Shown one piece after another: positions 1 through 14,697 of a stretch of DNA of 64,000 bases. Within the stretch, counting starts at the first letter, position 1. Each line of letters begins with the position of its first letter. The stretch is from positions 2,728,602 to 2,792,601 of the forward strand of contig NC_085055.1 in assembly GCF_963662255.1 (NCBI RefSeq), in the 5' to 3' direction. The notes beneath the pieces are model-generated. The model had not been told where the DNA came from, did not search any database, and saw only the letters and a program-made list of their open reading frames with translations. Source of the stretch: Cinclus cinclus (taxonomy: Eukaryota > Chordata > Aves > Passeriformes > Cinclidae). The position numbers were made by a program, and so were the translations under genes.

Positions 1-9
1 GAGTGAAAT

Positions 10-150
10 CTTAGAGTCCCAGGAAGGTTTGGGTTGGAAAGGACCTTAAAATCCTCGAGTGTCACCCCCTGCCATGGGCAGGGACACCTCCCACTGTCCC
101 AGGCTGCTCCAAGCTCCATCCAGCCTGGCCTTGGGCACTTCCAGGGGCAG
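10..150 (-). mobile_element. CR1 LINE 3' fragment
   Basis: Antisense copy of the CR1 3' end: gggttggaaaggacctt, then ccatgggcagggacacc and gctccatccagcctggcctt. These strings are characteristic of avian CR1. Strongly 5'-truncated. Confidence 0.85.
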
Positions 151-1897
151 CCACATCTTCTGTGAAAAACAGATCCTTTTATAAATTGCACTGGGTGGTG
201 TTCACCCTCTGTTGTTCATCAGACAATCCTGGTGGGAATCATCCTCAGACAAATACCTGGAAATTAGTTTGTGTTTTTTCTGCATCTCCTGGCTTTAGGA
301 TTCTCCTAACAACTTGTTGTTTTTTTCCTTTCTTTTTTTTTTTTTTTTCCAAAAAAGAGTAATGTGGGAAAACAAATAATGAGCAAAAAAATCTTCTGCA
401 CTCATGTTTTGCTTAGGATCCTTTATCCTTACTATTTGACACATATTCTGGTCTATTTTGGATCTTTTCCCTCAGCTTTGGCAATACTTCAGTTTTCTCT
501 AGAGCCTACAGCTTTCTTTCCAGGAGGCTTTTTTTGGTTTTAATTCCCTCTGGGTTTGGCTAGGGAATTCTGAAGGTTAGAAACCCATTTCCAGTCTCCT
601 GGAGATCTTTCCCTTTCCACTGTTGTTGCAAAGCTTTTTCTACATCCCCATTACATAAGTTAAATTAAGAACATAGGTCTAGTCGTAGTCATAATCAATT
701 TTCTGATTATGTAGAGAAGGAAAAAGTGCTGGAGCATTAACAATTTTTAAAAGTACATTTAAATCATTATTCATTTATAGGGTTGCATTAATTTCTGAAT
801 AATGCAGCACTGGAGATGGATGATTCACAGCAGTGTAAAGTCTTTTGTAGTCGTTTATAGCCTCATTATTTGAATCTATCACTCACTGTTCCCACCCACA
901 GATGCTTCTTGAAGTGATGAGGCAAAACCATGATGGGTGCAGATAAAAGGGAGAGCCTGGCTAAACAAATGCAACAACAATTTTAATTAGGCTGATGCTC
1001 CTGAGTTCCCACAAGGTTTGGGAAGTGCACTGGCAGCCATTCCAACAGCTGGGGCAGGGCTCAGCTCTTCCCAGCTGGAACGAGGGGAGGGGTCCCAGCC
1101 CCAGGCAGGGATCACAGCTCTTCCCAAAATAAGGGGCTGTGGTTCTCCAGCTCACAGGAGAAGTGGAATTTGCAGGTTGATGGAGGAGTTTGCTGACTCA
1201 GCACATCTGACACCAAAATGAACCCAAGCCAAAGCAGTGAAGATGGGGAGAATAAACACCAAGGGACACCTGTGGAGCCAGGAGCCAGAAAGGGAGGAGG
1301 GATCTTGGCTCCAAACTGCTGACTCAGGCATTGCTTCACTTTATTTCTTCTTGATTTGCAGAAAGGTTGTTTTTGGTTTTTTTTTTTTATTTATTCTATT
1401 TATTTTCTCAAATAATGACACCTCTGCATTGATTTCTTTTTCTTCTTTGTTTTCTCTTTTGAAAATTTGATCTTTTGTTAGAGGTAGGGCTGAGTTATTA
1501 ATGGAAATGTGAGCCTGGTGAGGGAGGCTGAGGTGCTTTATCAACCCCAAAAAATGAGTTGGGTTTCATTTCACTCCCCGTGGAGAAGATGAGAGAGATG
1601 AGCAAGTTCAGGTGCAGTACAGCCAAGGGCTTTGATGAAAAGAAGGAAAGAAAAAAAAAATCTGCTTAATTTAATATGAAGATTTTTTTTTTAGATCTTT
1701 AAGAGTTATTTTAGGAGGTATCTTTTAATTTATTAACTTGCATGGAGTTATTAGTTTTCACATGAAAACTACAGGAGATAGGAATTCTTATGTAAATAAC
1801 TGGGCAGTTCTCACTTGAAGAAAAAAAATTACTTTTCAAACAGATCTGTATTTCTATCTGTATTCGTTATCTTAAAAGGTGAAGGATTTTTTTTTAA

Positions 1898-1899
<2 letters not shown>
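151..1899. other. Flanking DNA, no gene seen
   Basis: A T-rich run lies near 328-349 and A/T homopolymers near 1379-1390 and 1650-1692. No coding or RNA gene could be supported on either strand. Confidence 0.6.

Positions 1900-1930
<31 letters not shown>
1900..1930 (+). repeat. Poly-T run, 31 bases
   Basis: Uninterrupted T run shortly before the CR1 fragment at 1952. Confidence 0.9.
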
Positions 1931-1935
<5 letters not shown>

Positions 1936-1951
1936 CCAACTTAACAATTCA

Positions 1952-2130
1952 TCTGCCATGGGAGGGACACCTTCCTCTATCCCAGGCTGTTCCAAGCCTC
2001 ATCCAACCTGGCCTTGAACACTGCCAGGGATCCTGGGGTAGCCACACCTTCTCTGGAAATTCTATTCCATGGCCTCACCACCCTCCCAGCAGTGAATTTT
2101 TTAGTGAGAGGATTTGCAATGCCAGTGGTG
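1952..2130 (-). mobile_element. CR1 LINE 3' fragment
   Basis: Antisense CR1: gccatgggagggacacctt, catccaacctggccttgaac, then the ggcctcaccaccctcc stretch. Ends near 2130. Confidence 0.85.
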
Positions 2131-5100
2131 TTTTAGAGAGACAAAAGTCCTGGAGTTCCTTCTCTTGGAGCTCTTGAAACTCCTGGAGCTGCTTCCTGCT
2201 GAGCTTTGAAAATGGGAGGAGATGGAGGCACCTATGTGAATGTAGGATGTGCAAAAGCACAGTGCAGGCTCGCTGGAAATAGTGATTGAGACGTTTGTTC
2301 TTGCACAAAGGCTTCTGCTTGTTTATTTATTTATTTGCTTTCGGTATTTGGGCAGAAATAGGAAAAAAGCTGCAAAGCACAGCTCAGTTTTAATGTCTCA
2401 CACTCTGGAGTGTGTGCTGAGATCAGCACCCCATGTATTAATCCAAAGGTTCTCACTAATTAATGTCCTCCCTGTTTATCGTTTTCCCAGGAAGTTGAAT
2501 TCTTTTAGAAAGACAGATTTTTGGTAGCTGGGCTGAGATAAATCCAGCCTGGCTTGTGCATTCAGGAGGAGCATTGAAGGCTTTGTGGGATTCTGGGCAG
2601 AGCCTCTTCTCCCTTCCTACAGCAAGAACCTCAGAGGGACGTTTTTCATCACAAAAAAAAGGGGACAAAATAGGAAAAAAATAGGATTGTGGAGCCTAAA
2701 GATGGCAGCCTGTTCTGCTGTCCAGAGGACGTGGGTTATTTGGTACAGCAGATATATATATATAGATATATAAATATATATCTATATATACATATCTATC
2801 TATAGACAGCAGCAGGATTTTCCCTACTCAAGGAACCAGCAGGTGCTTTGCTGAATGGTGAAGGTGACAGAAACCCTCCCTGCTGATAAGTCCTGTTCAT
2901 AATTATCCATATCTGCCACATTTCCACTCCTGAGCAGGAGGGGACAAACCAAGTGACCTTTTGGAGGCCAGTTCCTCATGTTTTAGCCCAAAATGGGCAC
3001 TGAGTGCTTCAGCCCATGGAGAACAGGAATTTGGAGCAATTTACCATTAAATGGAGCTCTCCAAGGGGTTTTCTGGGTGGTTTCTGAACTGAACTGGGTT
3101 TGCACCAGTCACCTCCCATTTTTCCTGGCTGTTGGAAACCAGGTGGTTCCTGTTCCTCCAGAATGAAGAGTGCACAAGAAGCGAGCCATGAATATGTAAA
3201 TGATGCAGAAAACGTTTAATATCAGACAAATTCTGCAGCTCAGTGCTTTCTGTGCCTCTCCAAACAGAGCCAGCAGATTGGTTTCCCCAAGGAAAGGCAG
3301 GGTATGGAGAAGTTATATTTCTATTAGCCAGCATTTGCATAGAAATGATTGCTTCCTGTGGGGCTGGAGGCGGTGTGAAAGGGGGAAAACAAAGAGGGAA
3401 TGCAATGGTAAAACACCATGATATCCTGATTATTTTTTAAAGATGGAAAGGAAGACTTGTTATATCCGCTTGTGGTGGTGATGATGGGGTCATTAAAGGT
3501 GTAATCACCTTGGAGCAAGGCGTGTTTTTTATTTGCCTCTTGCCAGAAACTGGTAATGGTTTGTGATAGACTTTTTAAAATACAAAAAAAAAAAAAAAAT
3601 AAAAATTCCCTAAAACAAAACAGGCAAAAAAATTTACTATTTTCTTGTTCTTAGACAAAGCCAGAGTTGCTCTGAAATCCTTGAAAGGCACAGGAGAGGA
3701 GACAGGAGCAGAGTCAGACACTTTCACACTCGGGAGCTGCTGCTCTCCTGAGTGTGTTTGAGGGACATGAGCTCAGGAACGCTGGGAAGGTTAAAAAATC
3801 TGTTTTCCACACAGAAGGGAAATCATCAGGCACGTTCCTCACAAGGGTCGTTAAGTCCAGAAATGGCAGCTGGGACTCTGGAAGCCCTTGGTGGAGCTGC
3901 AGGGGTCTCTGGGGTGCTTTTGGGTGGGCAGCGGGCAGCGAGCGGTCGTTCCGGGACCGCTGGAGCAGCACAGGGCCACCAGAGCCCATCTGTGCTGCCT
4001 GGGAAGGGATGGCTGAGCTCTGGGAGCTTCATCCAAGGGGTTTTGGAGGGTTCCAGAGGAAAAATTACACAGTGCCCATCTTCTGGTCTCATGTGCGTGA
4101 TTTAATGGAGAGGTTGAGGTCTCATCATTGAACCAGGCTCGTTTAGCTCCGGCTTGTAATTATTCCTGTGTCTTTCCTGAAATTGCTCCTTGCCCAAGGG
4201 AAAGCTGGGATGTTCTACAAACCCAGTGGGAGCCAGGAGTCGTGGCTGAGGGTGGTTGGAAACCAGGCCAGACCTCTCAGCTTTTTTTTTTTTTTTTGGA
4301 ATGGGGAAAGGACGAATCAACGGATCACGTGAGTTTCCTGAACTGTGTAATGTGCAAACAGGATGAGTCCTTCATGGTCTTGGCACAGAAACATCTTTTC
4401 TCTGGCTGAAGAGACTTAGAGGAGAACATTCTCATTACAATTTTTGTCGTGAGGACAGATTGCTGTCTCTGTCCACATTCTCATTAAACCCTCTGTCTAA
4501 AAGCAGCCATTTGGAATTTTAATGCTTTATATTTCTTGTAATTCACGATGTTTGGGCTGCAAGAATCTGACCTTTCCACTGCTTTGTGGTTTGACTGACT
4601 GATTGCTTCTTCCTCAAGTTGCCACCCATTTTTTGCCCACTTTTTACAAAGAGAGGTAATTAAGGAAGATTTGCATGTCTGCTCGTCGTTCCTTTCGGTG
4701 TGCAGGTCAGACGTGTCCTATTGTTGCAGCACAGTTGAGGTATTCATCACCTCAGCTGAACTTACAAAAGCATCCGCTCCTTTTTTTTGGTGTTCTTTTG
4801 TTCTCAGGTGTGCTAAATGAGGAGAAAATATGCAAGACTACTTCTCAGGCATGAAAATTAATGCTCAAGACAGAAATTTTCTGTAGCAGAGGCTTTGCAT
4901 GGAGCCTAAGAATTGGCTGGAATTTCAAAATAGCTGTTTCCAACAACTCCATGGGCTTTCCACTCCAACAGCAGATTCCCTCACTCTGCTGAGTGACTCA
5001 CAGAGAAATTTAATGCACTTTATGAACACCTTCTAACAGAGCTTTCAATTGATTAAAGCTGCTTTCGGCGATTCTCAGCCGCGGATGGTTCCACAGGCAT

Positions 5101-8100
5101 TGTAGTGGCATTAAGGAAATATCTCCACTGACATATTGTCCTAACCTTTGAATATTGCTCAGGTGAAATCCTCTCCCTCCCTGACATTTAAATTAAACCA
5201 TTTGCAGCATGTATCCCTGAGAAAAAGTCCTGGATAAAATCCATTCCTGTTTGGCTACACAGCTTGCTTTGGAAACCGCAGCCTGCTAATAAAAACATAA
5301 CTCCAGAAAGGAGATTAAAGTTTGCAGGCAGCTATTTTTGAGCTTACTGTGTTTGTTAGCTCTGAGTGCTCTGAGTTAATGAGGAACACTGCAAACATTC
5401 TGTGTGGACAGAGATTTTATTCATGCAGGGAAAAATCTGTTGTGAAGTTTAGTTCATCCTGCATTTGTCTGATGCATCCTCTGCTCAGTGCTTTTTGTTT
5501 GGTTGGAAAACACTCTTATATAAAAGGGGTTCTGCCCTGTTTGAACAACCTGATTCCCTCTTTTGCTGGCCAAAGGCATTTTAGCTGTTTCTTTCTGAAA
5601 TAAAATGATTCTGGTAATATTTTGGTGCTAGCACATCTGTATGAGAATAATAGAAATTACTTTTATCAGAACAGCAGCACCTCTGGCTTTGGAGGGGGTA
5701 GAACCCCAAGGCTGAGTGTGAGACCAACCTTTCCTGGTTGTTTTGTGGGAAATTTTGGGGTGTTGGGCTGGTAAAATTAAATGTTTGAAGCCATCTCTGG
5801 ATGGCTTCACAGACTCACCTGACCTGAAGCACCTCCAAACTCTGCTTCACTGGGGTTTTTGGTGGAAATGGCTCAGTCCAGCCTCACATTGCCCACATGT
5901 TCCAGGATCTCGTCACAGAGCTGCTTTTGCTCTTCTTACCAGTTTTAATCCTTGGTAGAGAGGTAGATGAAGGTTTTTTTTGTTTTTTTTTTCCAGGCTG
6001 ATTGGATTCTGTCTTTCTCTGCCTGCAGTATTTGAAAGCCGAATTTATTTACGTTTAGAGAGCCAATGTTCTCCATCGTTCCTGCTCCATCTTTTCCCAG
6101 ATTTCTCTGAGGGAGTCCTCAAGGTGCTGCTGTCCAGGTTTCTGGCTGTTTATTGCTCTGTGCCTTCACCTAATGCAGAGATCACCTGTGGATGGGGACC
6201 ACTGCTAGTCCCAACGTTTTATTGCCTAAAACAACTCTAGAAAAGCAACTTTTTTCATTTGCAGAGACAGGGAAATCTTGGGTGTTCCCATGGTGGAGGT
6301 TTGCAAAGCTCTGTTCGTGACGAGGCTCCATTTCAGAGCACTTTGGAAAGCTGTAGTGGTGATGGGACATTGCTTTTCCTGTGACACAGATTTACTGGAG
6401 CTGCTGCCAGGCATGCACTTGATCAGAAAAATTAACTGGATAATGGTTCAGTTTTATGGAGTCAATTCCTAACTCCTGCCATGTCCCCTTCCCTCTCCTG
6501 AGAGGTAGGGACTCACCCTCACCAACACAGAACCACGTTTCCAGTCACCTGTTTGTCCTCTTAGCCCCAAAAAACCTCAATTTACTCTTTTTGGAGATAA
6601 AAGGAAGGGGCAGAGTTGCTCAGGCATTCAGTGTGGATGTGAAACGCTTTGGAAATTCAAACAGGTTCTTTTTAATGTCACTTGGGCCTTGCTGCACTCT
6701 ACAAAATACAAGTCCTGGCACTTCATCTGCCAGATAATGGTTTAAAGTTACAGAAACAGCTGAAGTTTTGTAATTTGGTCTTGAATCTGAACATTTCTAA
6801 TTTAAACCACTTCATCTTTTGCATTTATTCACCCTATAACTTCTCTTCAAAATTCCGTGATGGAGCTCTGAGACAGATAACAAAAATAATCAATCAGCTT
6901 GTCAGGCTGGGAATGAAAATGCTGATTAGGAAGTGAAATGTTGAGGAGAACAAATAAGAAGTTATTCAACAAACTCATGGGCCTTTGTTGCTGAAATTAA
7001 ACAGTTCTGAGGGACCTTCTTTGGACACATTTTGTTGTGAAAGTTTCTTGGAATTCCTCTCTGGTCTGAAAAGATAGGACAAACCAAAATTAAAAGACCC
7101 TTTTGGATAAGACATTCACTCAGGTCAGAGATTTGTCTTGCCATCTGAGTCACCTCCTAAAGGTGAAAATCTGGAAATACTTCAGGAAGTGCTTCCAATC
7201 CAAGTTTTGTTTGTTTAATTCATCATCTTTCTGATTGTTGCAGTGGTGATGGAAGCTCTTTTTTTGTGTTGTCCCAGCAAGAATGAAATTCTGCTGGGGA
7301 AAGCTGTCCAGCTCACTGTGTGCTCTGAAACTTCACAAACAATTCAGGCAAGTGAGATTTCTTCTGCTCTTGCTCAGGAAATCCCCACTGAAATCTGGCT
7401 GGGACAGCTTTGTCACCTACACTTGCACTGAACCTTCTTGGTGGTTTGAGGAGCAGCAAGAGAGACTTGGCTCCAAGTCAGGACTTTCCACTTCCATTTA
7501 ACTCTCCAGAGGAGCCTCAGATTGAAGTGAAGAGGGAAAATCCTGCTGTAGGCAAGGGGAGAGCATGAAATAACACCTGGGAAAGGTGAATCCCTGGGCA
7601 GATGGAGTTTGAGACGCTTAGGAAGTGGCACTGAGATTAAATTTGTTTTTGCAATCAAGCACAATGTGTGTTATTTAATCCCTGCTGGGGTGCAGCAGCA
7701 GCTTCCTGAGAAACAGGGTGAAATTTAGTGTTTCCTTGGCTCACTCACAAATTTAAAGCAATTTTTTGTTTAAATGGCTGTAGCTAACATCTCTTGTCCC
7801 CTGGCTGATATAATTTCCTCAAATTGCTGGCTGTTTGTGGGAGCCTGTGTCTTTACATTTTGCTTTCCAGTTGTTATTTCAAACAGCAGATAACCCATTT
7901 TTTCCCTGCAACTTGCAAATTTGCTGTGTCTGTGAGCCCAGCGAAGGCTGTTTCCCATTTTAAATGAATGAGAAAATTCATAATGGGAGATTTATTTCTG
8001 CTGCCCCTTTTTACTTATTTATTCCTAACATTCTGCCCATTTACCACGAGCTTCTTCACACCCCAGTCTCCTGGGAGAACAAATGGTGCAATTTCCTCCT

Positions 8101-8693
8101 GTCCTCAGAGAGAGGGATGTTTTAGTGGGTGAAATGTCCAGGATCAGGAGGAGAACTGTGCTGAGTATTCCCAGCTGGAAAAATCCATCTCAGGGAAATT
8201 GCTCTCAGCTGAAATCAGGGGATGTCATGGAAGCAGTGACTGATTTTTATTCTGTTCTTTGTGTTTCTGTAGTGTCAGAGCCTGTTGGGAGGAGAAACAC
8301 GACCTGGACATTGCTATGCAAATGGTTTGCAGCTTTTGAGGGGGGATGTGGCAAATGGATTTTTATGGCAATTTTCAAATGTGGTATTTATGGGTATTTT
8401 CACTTTTTCTTTAAGAGATGTCTCTGATCAGAACCAAGAGGGAAACGATGAACTTAAAATGGGGAAAAAAACCAACAAAACCACAACAGAGTTGTTTGAA
8501 TTTGCAAATAAATCTGTGCTGTTGTAGGCTTCACTCCCAGTCCCCACACTTCTCTGGTAATATTTGTGATGGTGCAAGGCTTGGTTGGTTTCAAAGTAAA
8601 TAAAGTCCAGGATTTTTTTCCTGTCTTTTATTTTACTGGCTGTTTTTGCACATGTGTCACTGAGGTTATTTCACTGCTCTGTCTTTAAATGGG
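2131..8693. other. Flanking DNA, no gene seen
   Basis: Mostly unique AT-rich sequence. A TA/TATC-rich microsatellite lies at 2750-2806, an A run at 3585-3599 and a T run at 4281-4295. High-complexity DNA at about 4560-5330 may be conserved non-coding sequence. Short open frames show no recognisable protein. Confidence 0.6.
2750..2806 (+). repeat. TA/TATC-rich microsatellite
   Basis: Imperfect alternating TA with interspersed atctatat units. Confidence 0.85.
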
Positions 8694-8962
8694 AAAGAAT
8701 CATGGAGTTATTAAGGTTGGAGAAGACCCCCAGGATTATCCATCTTTTACCTGAACCCCACCAGAATTCCTGCCCACTAAACCATATCCCAAAGTGCCAC
8801 CTTGACTTGTTTTTTGGGCACCCCGAGGGTGGTGACTCCAGCTCTGCCCTGGGCAGCCTTTCCCAGTGCTTGGTCACTTTTTAGGGGAGAAATCTTCCCT
8901 AACATCCAACCTGAACCTGTCCTGGCCCAGCTGGAGGCCTTTTCCCACTGGATATTAAATGA
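8694..8962 (-). mobile_element. CR1 LINE fragment
   Basis: Antisense CR1 of another subfamily: taaggttggagaagacc, cactaaaccatatcccaaag, ggtggtgactccagctctgc and ctaacatccaacctgaacct appear in the consensus order. Confidence 0.85.
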
Positions 8963-11900
8963 ATGATGAGGCAGGAATGCTGAAGGCACGGGGCTTTCCT
9001 CAGCCCAGGGAATGTGAGTGCCAGGAACTGGGGGCACTGGTGGAATCCTGGAAATTCCAGTTCTTCAAAAATCTCCAGGGTCCCCCAGGCCTTTGAAATT
9101 CAGCTTTTGGTGCATTTAACATGAGTGGTAGTGTCTCCCAAATGCTCTTTCCCTACATTTCTTTGCACATGGCATAATTCCATGGGACACTGGTGACATT
9201 TCCTGGCATGAGATGGATCTTGATGAGAAATTTCCCAATTCCTTTGGGTTTTTTTCATTGTAGGAATATGTTGTGGGTGCCAGTGGCTATAAAGACATTT
9301 CCTTCAGATGATTTCTCTCTCCTTTTGCTTTGCAAAAGGAATAACCTGTGTGGTAAATACAATTCTGTGCTTTCCCCTGAGCAGATACCCTGTAAGCCTA
9401 ATGTGGATGGCCTGGATTTGAGCACAGCCCAAGAAAATTCATTTCCTAAATCCAAATAGGCTTCTGGACAAGTTGTGGTATCACCTTGCATCTCTGAGAG
9501 AAGTTTAGAAGTTGAGAGGCTGAGTTTTCAAAGTAAAAAGAATTCAACTGGCATTCCTGGTGAGTACTGAAAAAGGAAAAATTCCCTGTATTTCTGCAGG
9601 AGTGAGATTTACTGCCAGGCCAGGGGAGCAGGAGCCTTCAGGAAATGGTTTCTGTGCAATCCATGGTCCAGATTTTCATTGCCAGCCTTGAAGAAAACTA
9701 CAGAAAACATAAAAAGCACAAATTCAAATTAATTCTTGAGTTTTCCAGAGCTGCCTAAGCCGGAAGAGTTCACTACATCAGACGCTCCACTTTTCCCTCA
9801 ACATTTAAAAAAGAAAAGGGTTGAAAAGTAGCAAAAGCAGAGTATTTTAATTAAAGTTGTGAACTGTAATTATTTTGGTTCTTAGAGCATTTGGGAGAGA
9901 GCTGAGGTGTGATATTTCTGCGTGCACACGTGTATGCATGCTGCACTCTGTACAATCCAGCCTCGTTAATTCTTTAGTTTTTGGCCTTCAGCTCCGTCAT
10001 CTGCATGAAATGGTCTTTGTGAGATCCTCAAGGAACTCTGAGTTCAGATACTGAATCAGAATAGCACCAAAATGCAAAGATTCTGGTGTGGAACCTGGAT
10101 TGTGAGTTCCTGCAGGATTTCTGCTGCTGCCTGGGGAAGTCGGTGCCTCTCTGGAAACTCATCCTAAGGAGAAGTCTCCTTCTGGCCCGTTTTTTTTTTT
10201 CATTCTCACTGTAAATACAATTGAGAGATTCACTTTTGTTTCCTTTCTGTTAGGTTTGGAGTGCTGCTTCTCCCAGTGAGCTTCAAGGAACTCTCCATGC
10301 CTGAAATTTAGTTTGAGTCTTTGTCCTGCTGTAAAAACCCAGCTCCTTATTTAGGGTATAATTCCCACATTAAACTCTCACAGATTTTGAGTCTGTTCAT
10401 TTTCCTTCTGAAATGCAGTCTGTAAACTTGATTTTTATTTCATTTTAGGTTTTCAAAGCAATGCCACCACCCTGGAATTTGCTCCATCCCTCTGATCATC
10501 TTGGTGCCTCTCCTGGATTTTCTTCTTCCCATGCTGAGCCCCAGGGGCAGAATTCCCAAATATTCCTGGTTTTGTGGTGTGTGGTTAAAAGCAGGGATTG
10601 CTGGGGTTTGCACCTCCAAGGAAGGTGTTGAAGAATGTTTTTTTTTTTTAGGAGTTTCCTGGTTGAGAACAGCAGCTGTGATCCCAACAAACATCAAATT
10701 CCAGAGCAAATAGGTCATGGAAGGAGAAAAGATCTCAAAAGGAAAGGGAAAAGAAGAAAAAAATAAAAATTTCAGCTCCCCAACTGTGCCACGTCCATCT
10801 CTGTGACCAAGGCACAGAAATGAGTAGGAACTTTAAAAATGCAGATTTTCTTTCCACACTTCAGTGCTGTTCCATAAGGATGTTGGTGTGAAGTGTCTGC
10901 AGTTGTACACAAACAAATATGCATATTAAATCTGAATTACAATGTTTAACTTGGATATTTAAACTAAAATGTGCACAATAAATATTTAAATATAACATAT
11001 AGATATAATTTTAATACTCGTGCCTAATACCAGAACCTGAAGTGTCAGCAGAGACCAGCAGGTTTTTGCATGGATTCCTGTTATTTGATATTAATTCCAT
11101 AAAAACTAAGAAAATTAAAACTATTTTAAAATATAATTTGAGGACAGAGGTCACACACGTTATAATAATTTATGACCATCAGTATATTTTACTTATTTTA
11201 CATTTCTATCAAGTCACTTGGTGTATTTTCTCATATTTTGTAATTTCAGTTAATTTGGGAAGATCTGAAATAAATCACTAAATACTGCTTGCTTTTCCAG
11301 GTGATCCCAAAATGCCTGAGACAGCTCCTGCCTTGTTTTCTGTCAGTCTAAACTATTTTCATTAGCTCCTGTAACAAAACAAAAATCTTCCAAATGTCTT
11401 CATGTTTTACTCTTTAAGAAAGGAGTACTTTGAAATGAAACACGGGAAGTAAAAAATAGCAACAATTTTGCTTTGAAATGTTGAAACAACAACAACAAAA
11501 AAACCCTTTGATGTCTGCTCAAAACTTTTTTTTTCCCCCCTCAGAGAAGACAATCTTGTGAATTAGATATAAATACTTGTAGTGACCTGAATCTGCATTT
11601 TTTCACAAATATGTTCTTACACCTGCATTTTATCCGTGTTCAGCAGGGTTAAAAATCCCATCCCTCCCATAGGGAATGGCACAGGAGCTCATGAGATTAC
11701 AAATATTGCTGTTAACGGATCCGATCTTTAAATGTCTGCTTGTATCATCTGAATATGTCTAGAACACTGAATCTTCATGTTCACTGCTCCTGAATTTGGT
11801 TTAAATTTGTTTAAGCTTTAAATCTGAAGTTTTTTGGGTGAGATCTCTGAAAATTTTTGAACGTTCTAAAATACGCTCTTCATCCCCATCAATTGTGTTT

Positions 11901-14697
11901 TCACAGTACTTTTTAATAATTAAAAAAATTGGTGGATTTCCAGAAATTTCCAATGATTTTCTAGGATATTTTGCACCCAAGTTTTTCCTTTTGCTGGGGA
12001 TTTCCTTCCTGAAAGGCTGCAGTTCTGAAATCAATTCCTGTAGCAATTCCTCTGTCTGTCTGTCTGTCCTTCCTTCTTCTCCCTTTCCCTTTCTGGCATT
12101 CCCATGAAGAGCAGTCCAAGATGTTCAGCCTGTGCCTGACTTTTCCCAGAACAAAAGAAACAACCAGCTCCATGGATAATGGGGATGGGAATGTACCAGG
12201 GGGTATAAATCTACCAGGATGGTTAAAATTACCCCAATTTGATGCTGCACTCAGTCAAACAGGCTTCAAAATTACTTTTAGTAGAATCAATAAATTTACA
12301 GAAAAATAAAAAAATCACCATATATAGAGAAGTTTCTTATTTTAAATGATCTCTCCATTAAACGCTCCGTGCAGGATGGGTTGATCTTCAATTTTTGAAT
12401 TTAAGAACAACGTGTATAAATAAGGAACAAATATTTGTTCTGCAGCAGGAAATGCTGCACCCAGGGGTTTTGTGCACCCATTCTGATGTACTTTGTGATC
12501 TGTATTGACATTTCCTCTGCAGTGTCTGGAAATTCCTGCACATCCAGCTCTAATTAAGGCTACACACACCAGGATAAAAGACTCATTTGTATTTATGTAT
12601 ATGAAAGCAAATCTCTCCTTTCAAAGCAAGAGACTCGCTGGCTTTCTATTTTTTGGTTTATTTATTTTTCTTCTATTTTTAAGACTGTTTTTTTGTCTTT
12701 ATGTAATGTATGTATCTGACAAGAATCCCTGGCTGAGGCTAATTTAGTGGGAAAGGGAGACATCTTTATTTTTAGAGGCTTGATCTGAGTAAATGTTGAA
12801 AAATGTCTGGTAAGCCAAAGTTTTCTTTTCTCTTGCAGCATTTCTATTCTTGTGCTCTTCCAGGAGGTTTTGCCCTCCCTTGCTCGTTGTGAAGCCAACA
12901 CACCTTGACACGCTGACAACTGGCAGGGTTCTGTTGTTAAGGGGGACACCAAGTGACAAAAATGCACTCTTGGATGTATCCCCCAGTAACTCCTGATGAA
13001 CCCCACAAAAAATATTTTTTTCATTTTGTCCTTGACTGCATTGTGAGATTTTTGATCTGCTGGATTCAAAATTCCCCATATTCTTTTCCACACATGCAAA
13101 ATTGTGTCAGAAACAGATTCATCAGAGTAGCCCCAGCCGTGCAGAAGCACACGTGGAAATGTTGATTTGAAGTGACAAAAGGCGAGGGATGCCAGGTCAG
13201 GCAGCTCCAGATTTGCACATTTTGGGGCACATCTGCTTCTGCAGCATCACGCATTTCTGGCCCCACAACACCTGTCCTAAATTGGAGATGGATAAAAGTG
13301 GAGTCACAGTGCTGGGATGATGCCAAGGAGCAGAATTTTGGGATTTGAGACCATGTCTGGCAACAGTTTTGAGGAATCACCTTTTCTGGAGTGGAACTGT
13401 ACACAAATGGTAGTTACTTTAAAATAATACTTTAAAAATATTTTAAAATTGAGTTATTAAAAAAAAAATATTTCCCTTAAAATATTTTCCTTTACAGCTG
13501 TCTTTATGTTTTCAGGGTCCTCAGCAAAGCCCATCCATTTTTTCTGTATGTGGAAATGGAGAGGACAGAGAGGGAGCACATTGTTAATATTAATTATTTT
13601 TTGCTATGTGCAAAAAATCTATTTCAAAGTGAATTGTATGGAGTGGACAAACATTTTGCTGCTGTAGCCACTTTGTTTGGTGATTTTGGCAGTCACAGCC
13701 ACTGTTTTCTATTATTTTATTCTTTTTCACAATTAATAAAAGAAAAGGAATTTTAAATGCATTTGGGCAATGTTAGTGTGAGCTGCTCACAATTTAGTTC
13801 AAAGGTAATGGAGATGAGAATAAATAGGATTCTTTTTCTTATTCCTTTCTAATATGGAGTTTTTCTATATTTTTTATTAATAATATTATGAAAAGTTTAG
13901 AAAATTGCACCCAAGTTGGATCCACTCCATACTAGAGCTGCTGGAATGGGACGGATCTGAGGGATGGGGAGAAGAGAAGCCACCAGCAAGGAGAGAGAGA
14001 ATCTGTATTGGATTTACCCACTGATAAGATCTAGATTTTAAAATTCCCATCCTACATGCACACCTACATGTCTGTAAGATAATCCTCTTCCCTCTTATTT
14101 ACTTTTATTTGTACAGTTTCAGGTTACATGAATTAAATAACATTTTCACATATTTAAATGGCCTGTCAAATCCCAGCATTCACTATTTCAAACCTTCTGC
14201 CTTAGGTTTTTAATTTCCTTGAAATGTCCTTTTTTATTTTCCCCTTTCTTTCCCTCCTAACAGCAAGAATGTGCTAAAATGTTTATCAAGCCTTGCTCTT
14301 TACCCTGAGAAACTCCAAGGATAATTACATTTCATAATTATCTGCCACTGCCTGGAAGAGCCGTGTTCACCCTCTGGACCTGTTGTTCTCTTGCTGTTCT
14401 ATCTCGTGCAGCAAAATTCTCCTCAGCTCCCTTAAACAACATTAATCCCATCAAAAGTGGCTCAGATAATGTCTGCAGCTCTGACACAGCGTTCTCAGAA
14501 TTCCCTGTCTTTGCTGAGGTGTAATGTCCTCTTAGGTGTAATTAAATTATGTCAAGAGGATTTTTCTTGGTGGGAATAGAAAGGGAACATTTAGGTACAA
14601 GATTGTTTAATTTCAGCCTGAGCCTCAGCTGCTGTTGGATGATTGTTTATCTCCACCTTGTTGTTGTGAGAGCTCATCCCTCTCCAAACTGAATCCC
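8963..14697. other. Flanking DNA, no gene seen
   Basis: AT-rich unique sequence. A 162-codon open frame on the minus strand (12662-13150) has no recognisable motif. Possible conserved non-coding sequence at about 14280-14620. Confidence 0.6.

Noticed and set aside
12662..13150. 162-codon minus-strand open frame
   Set aside because: No recognisable domain, no splice-linked partner exon, AT-rich ordinary composition; probably chance.
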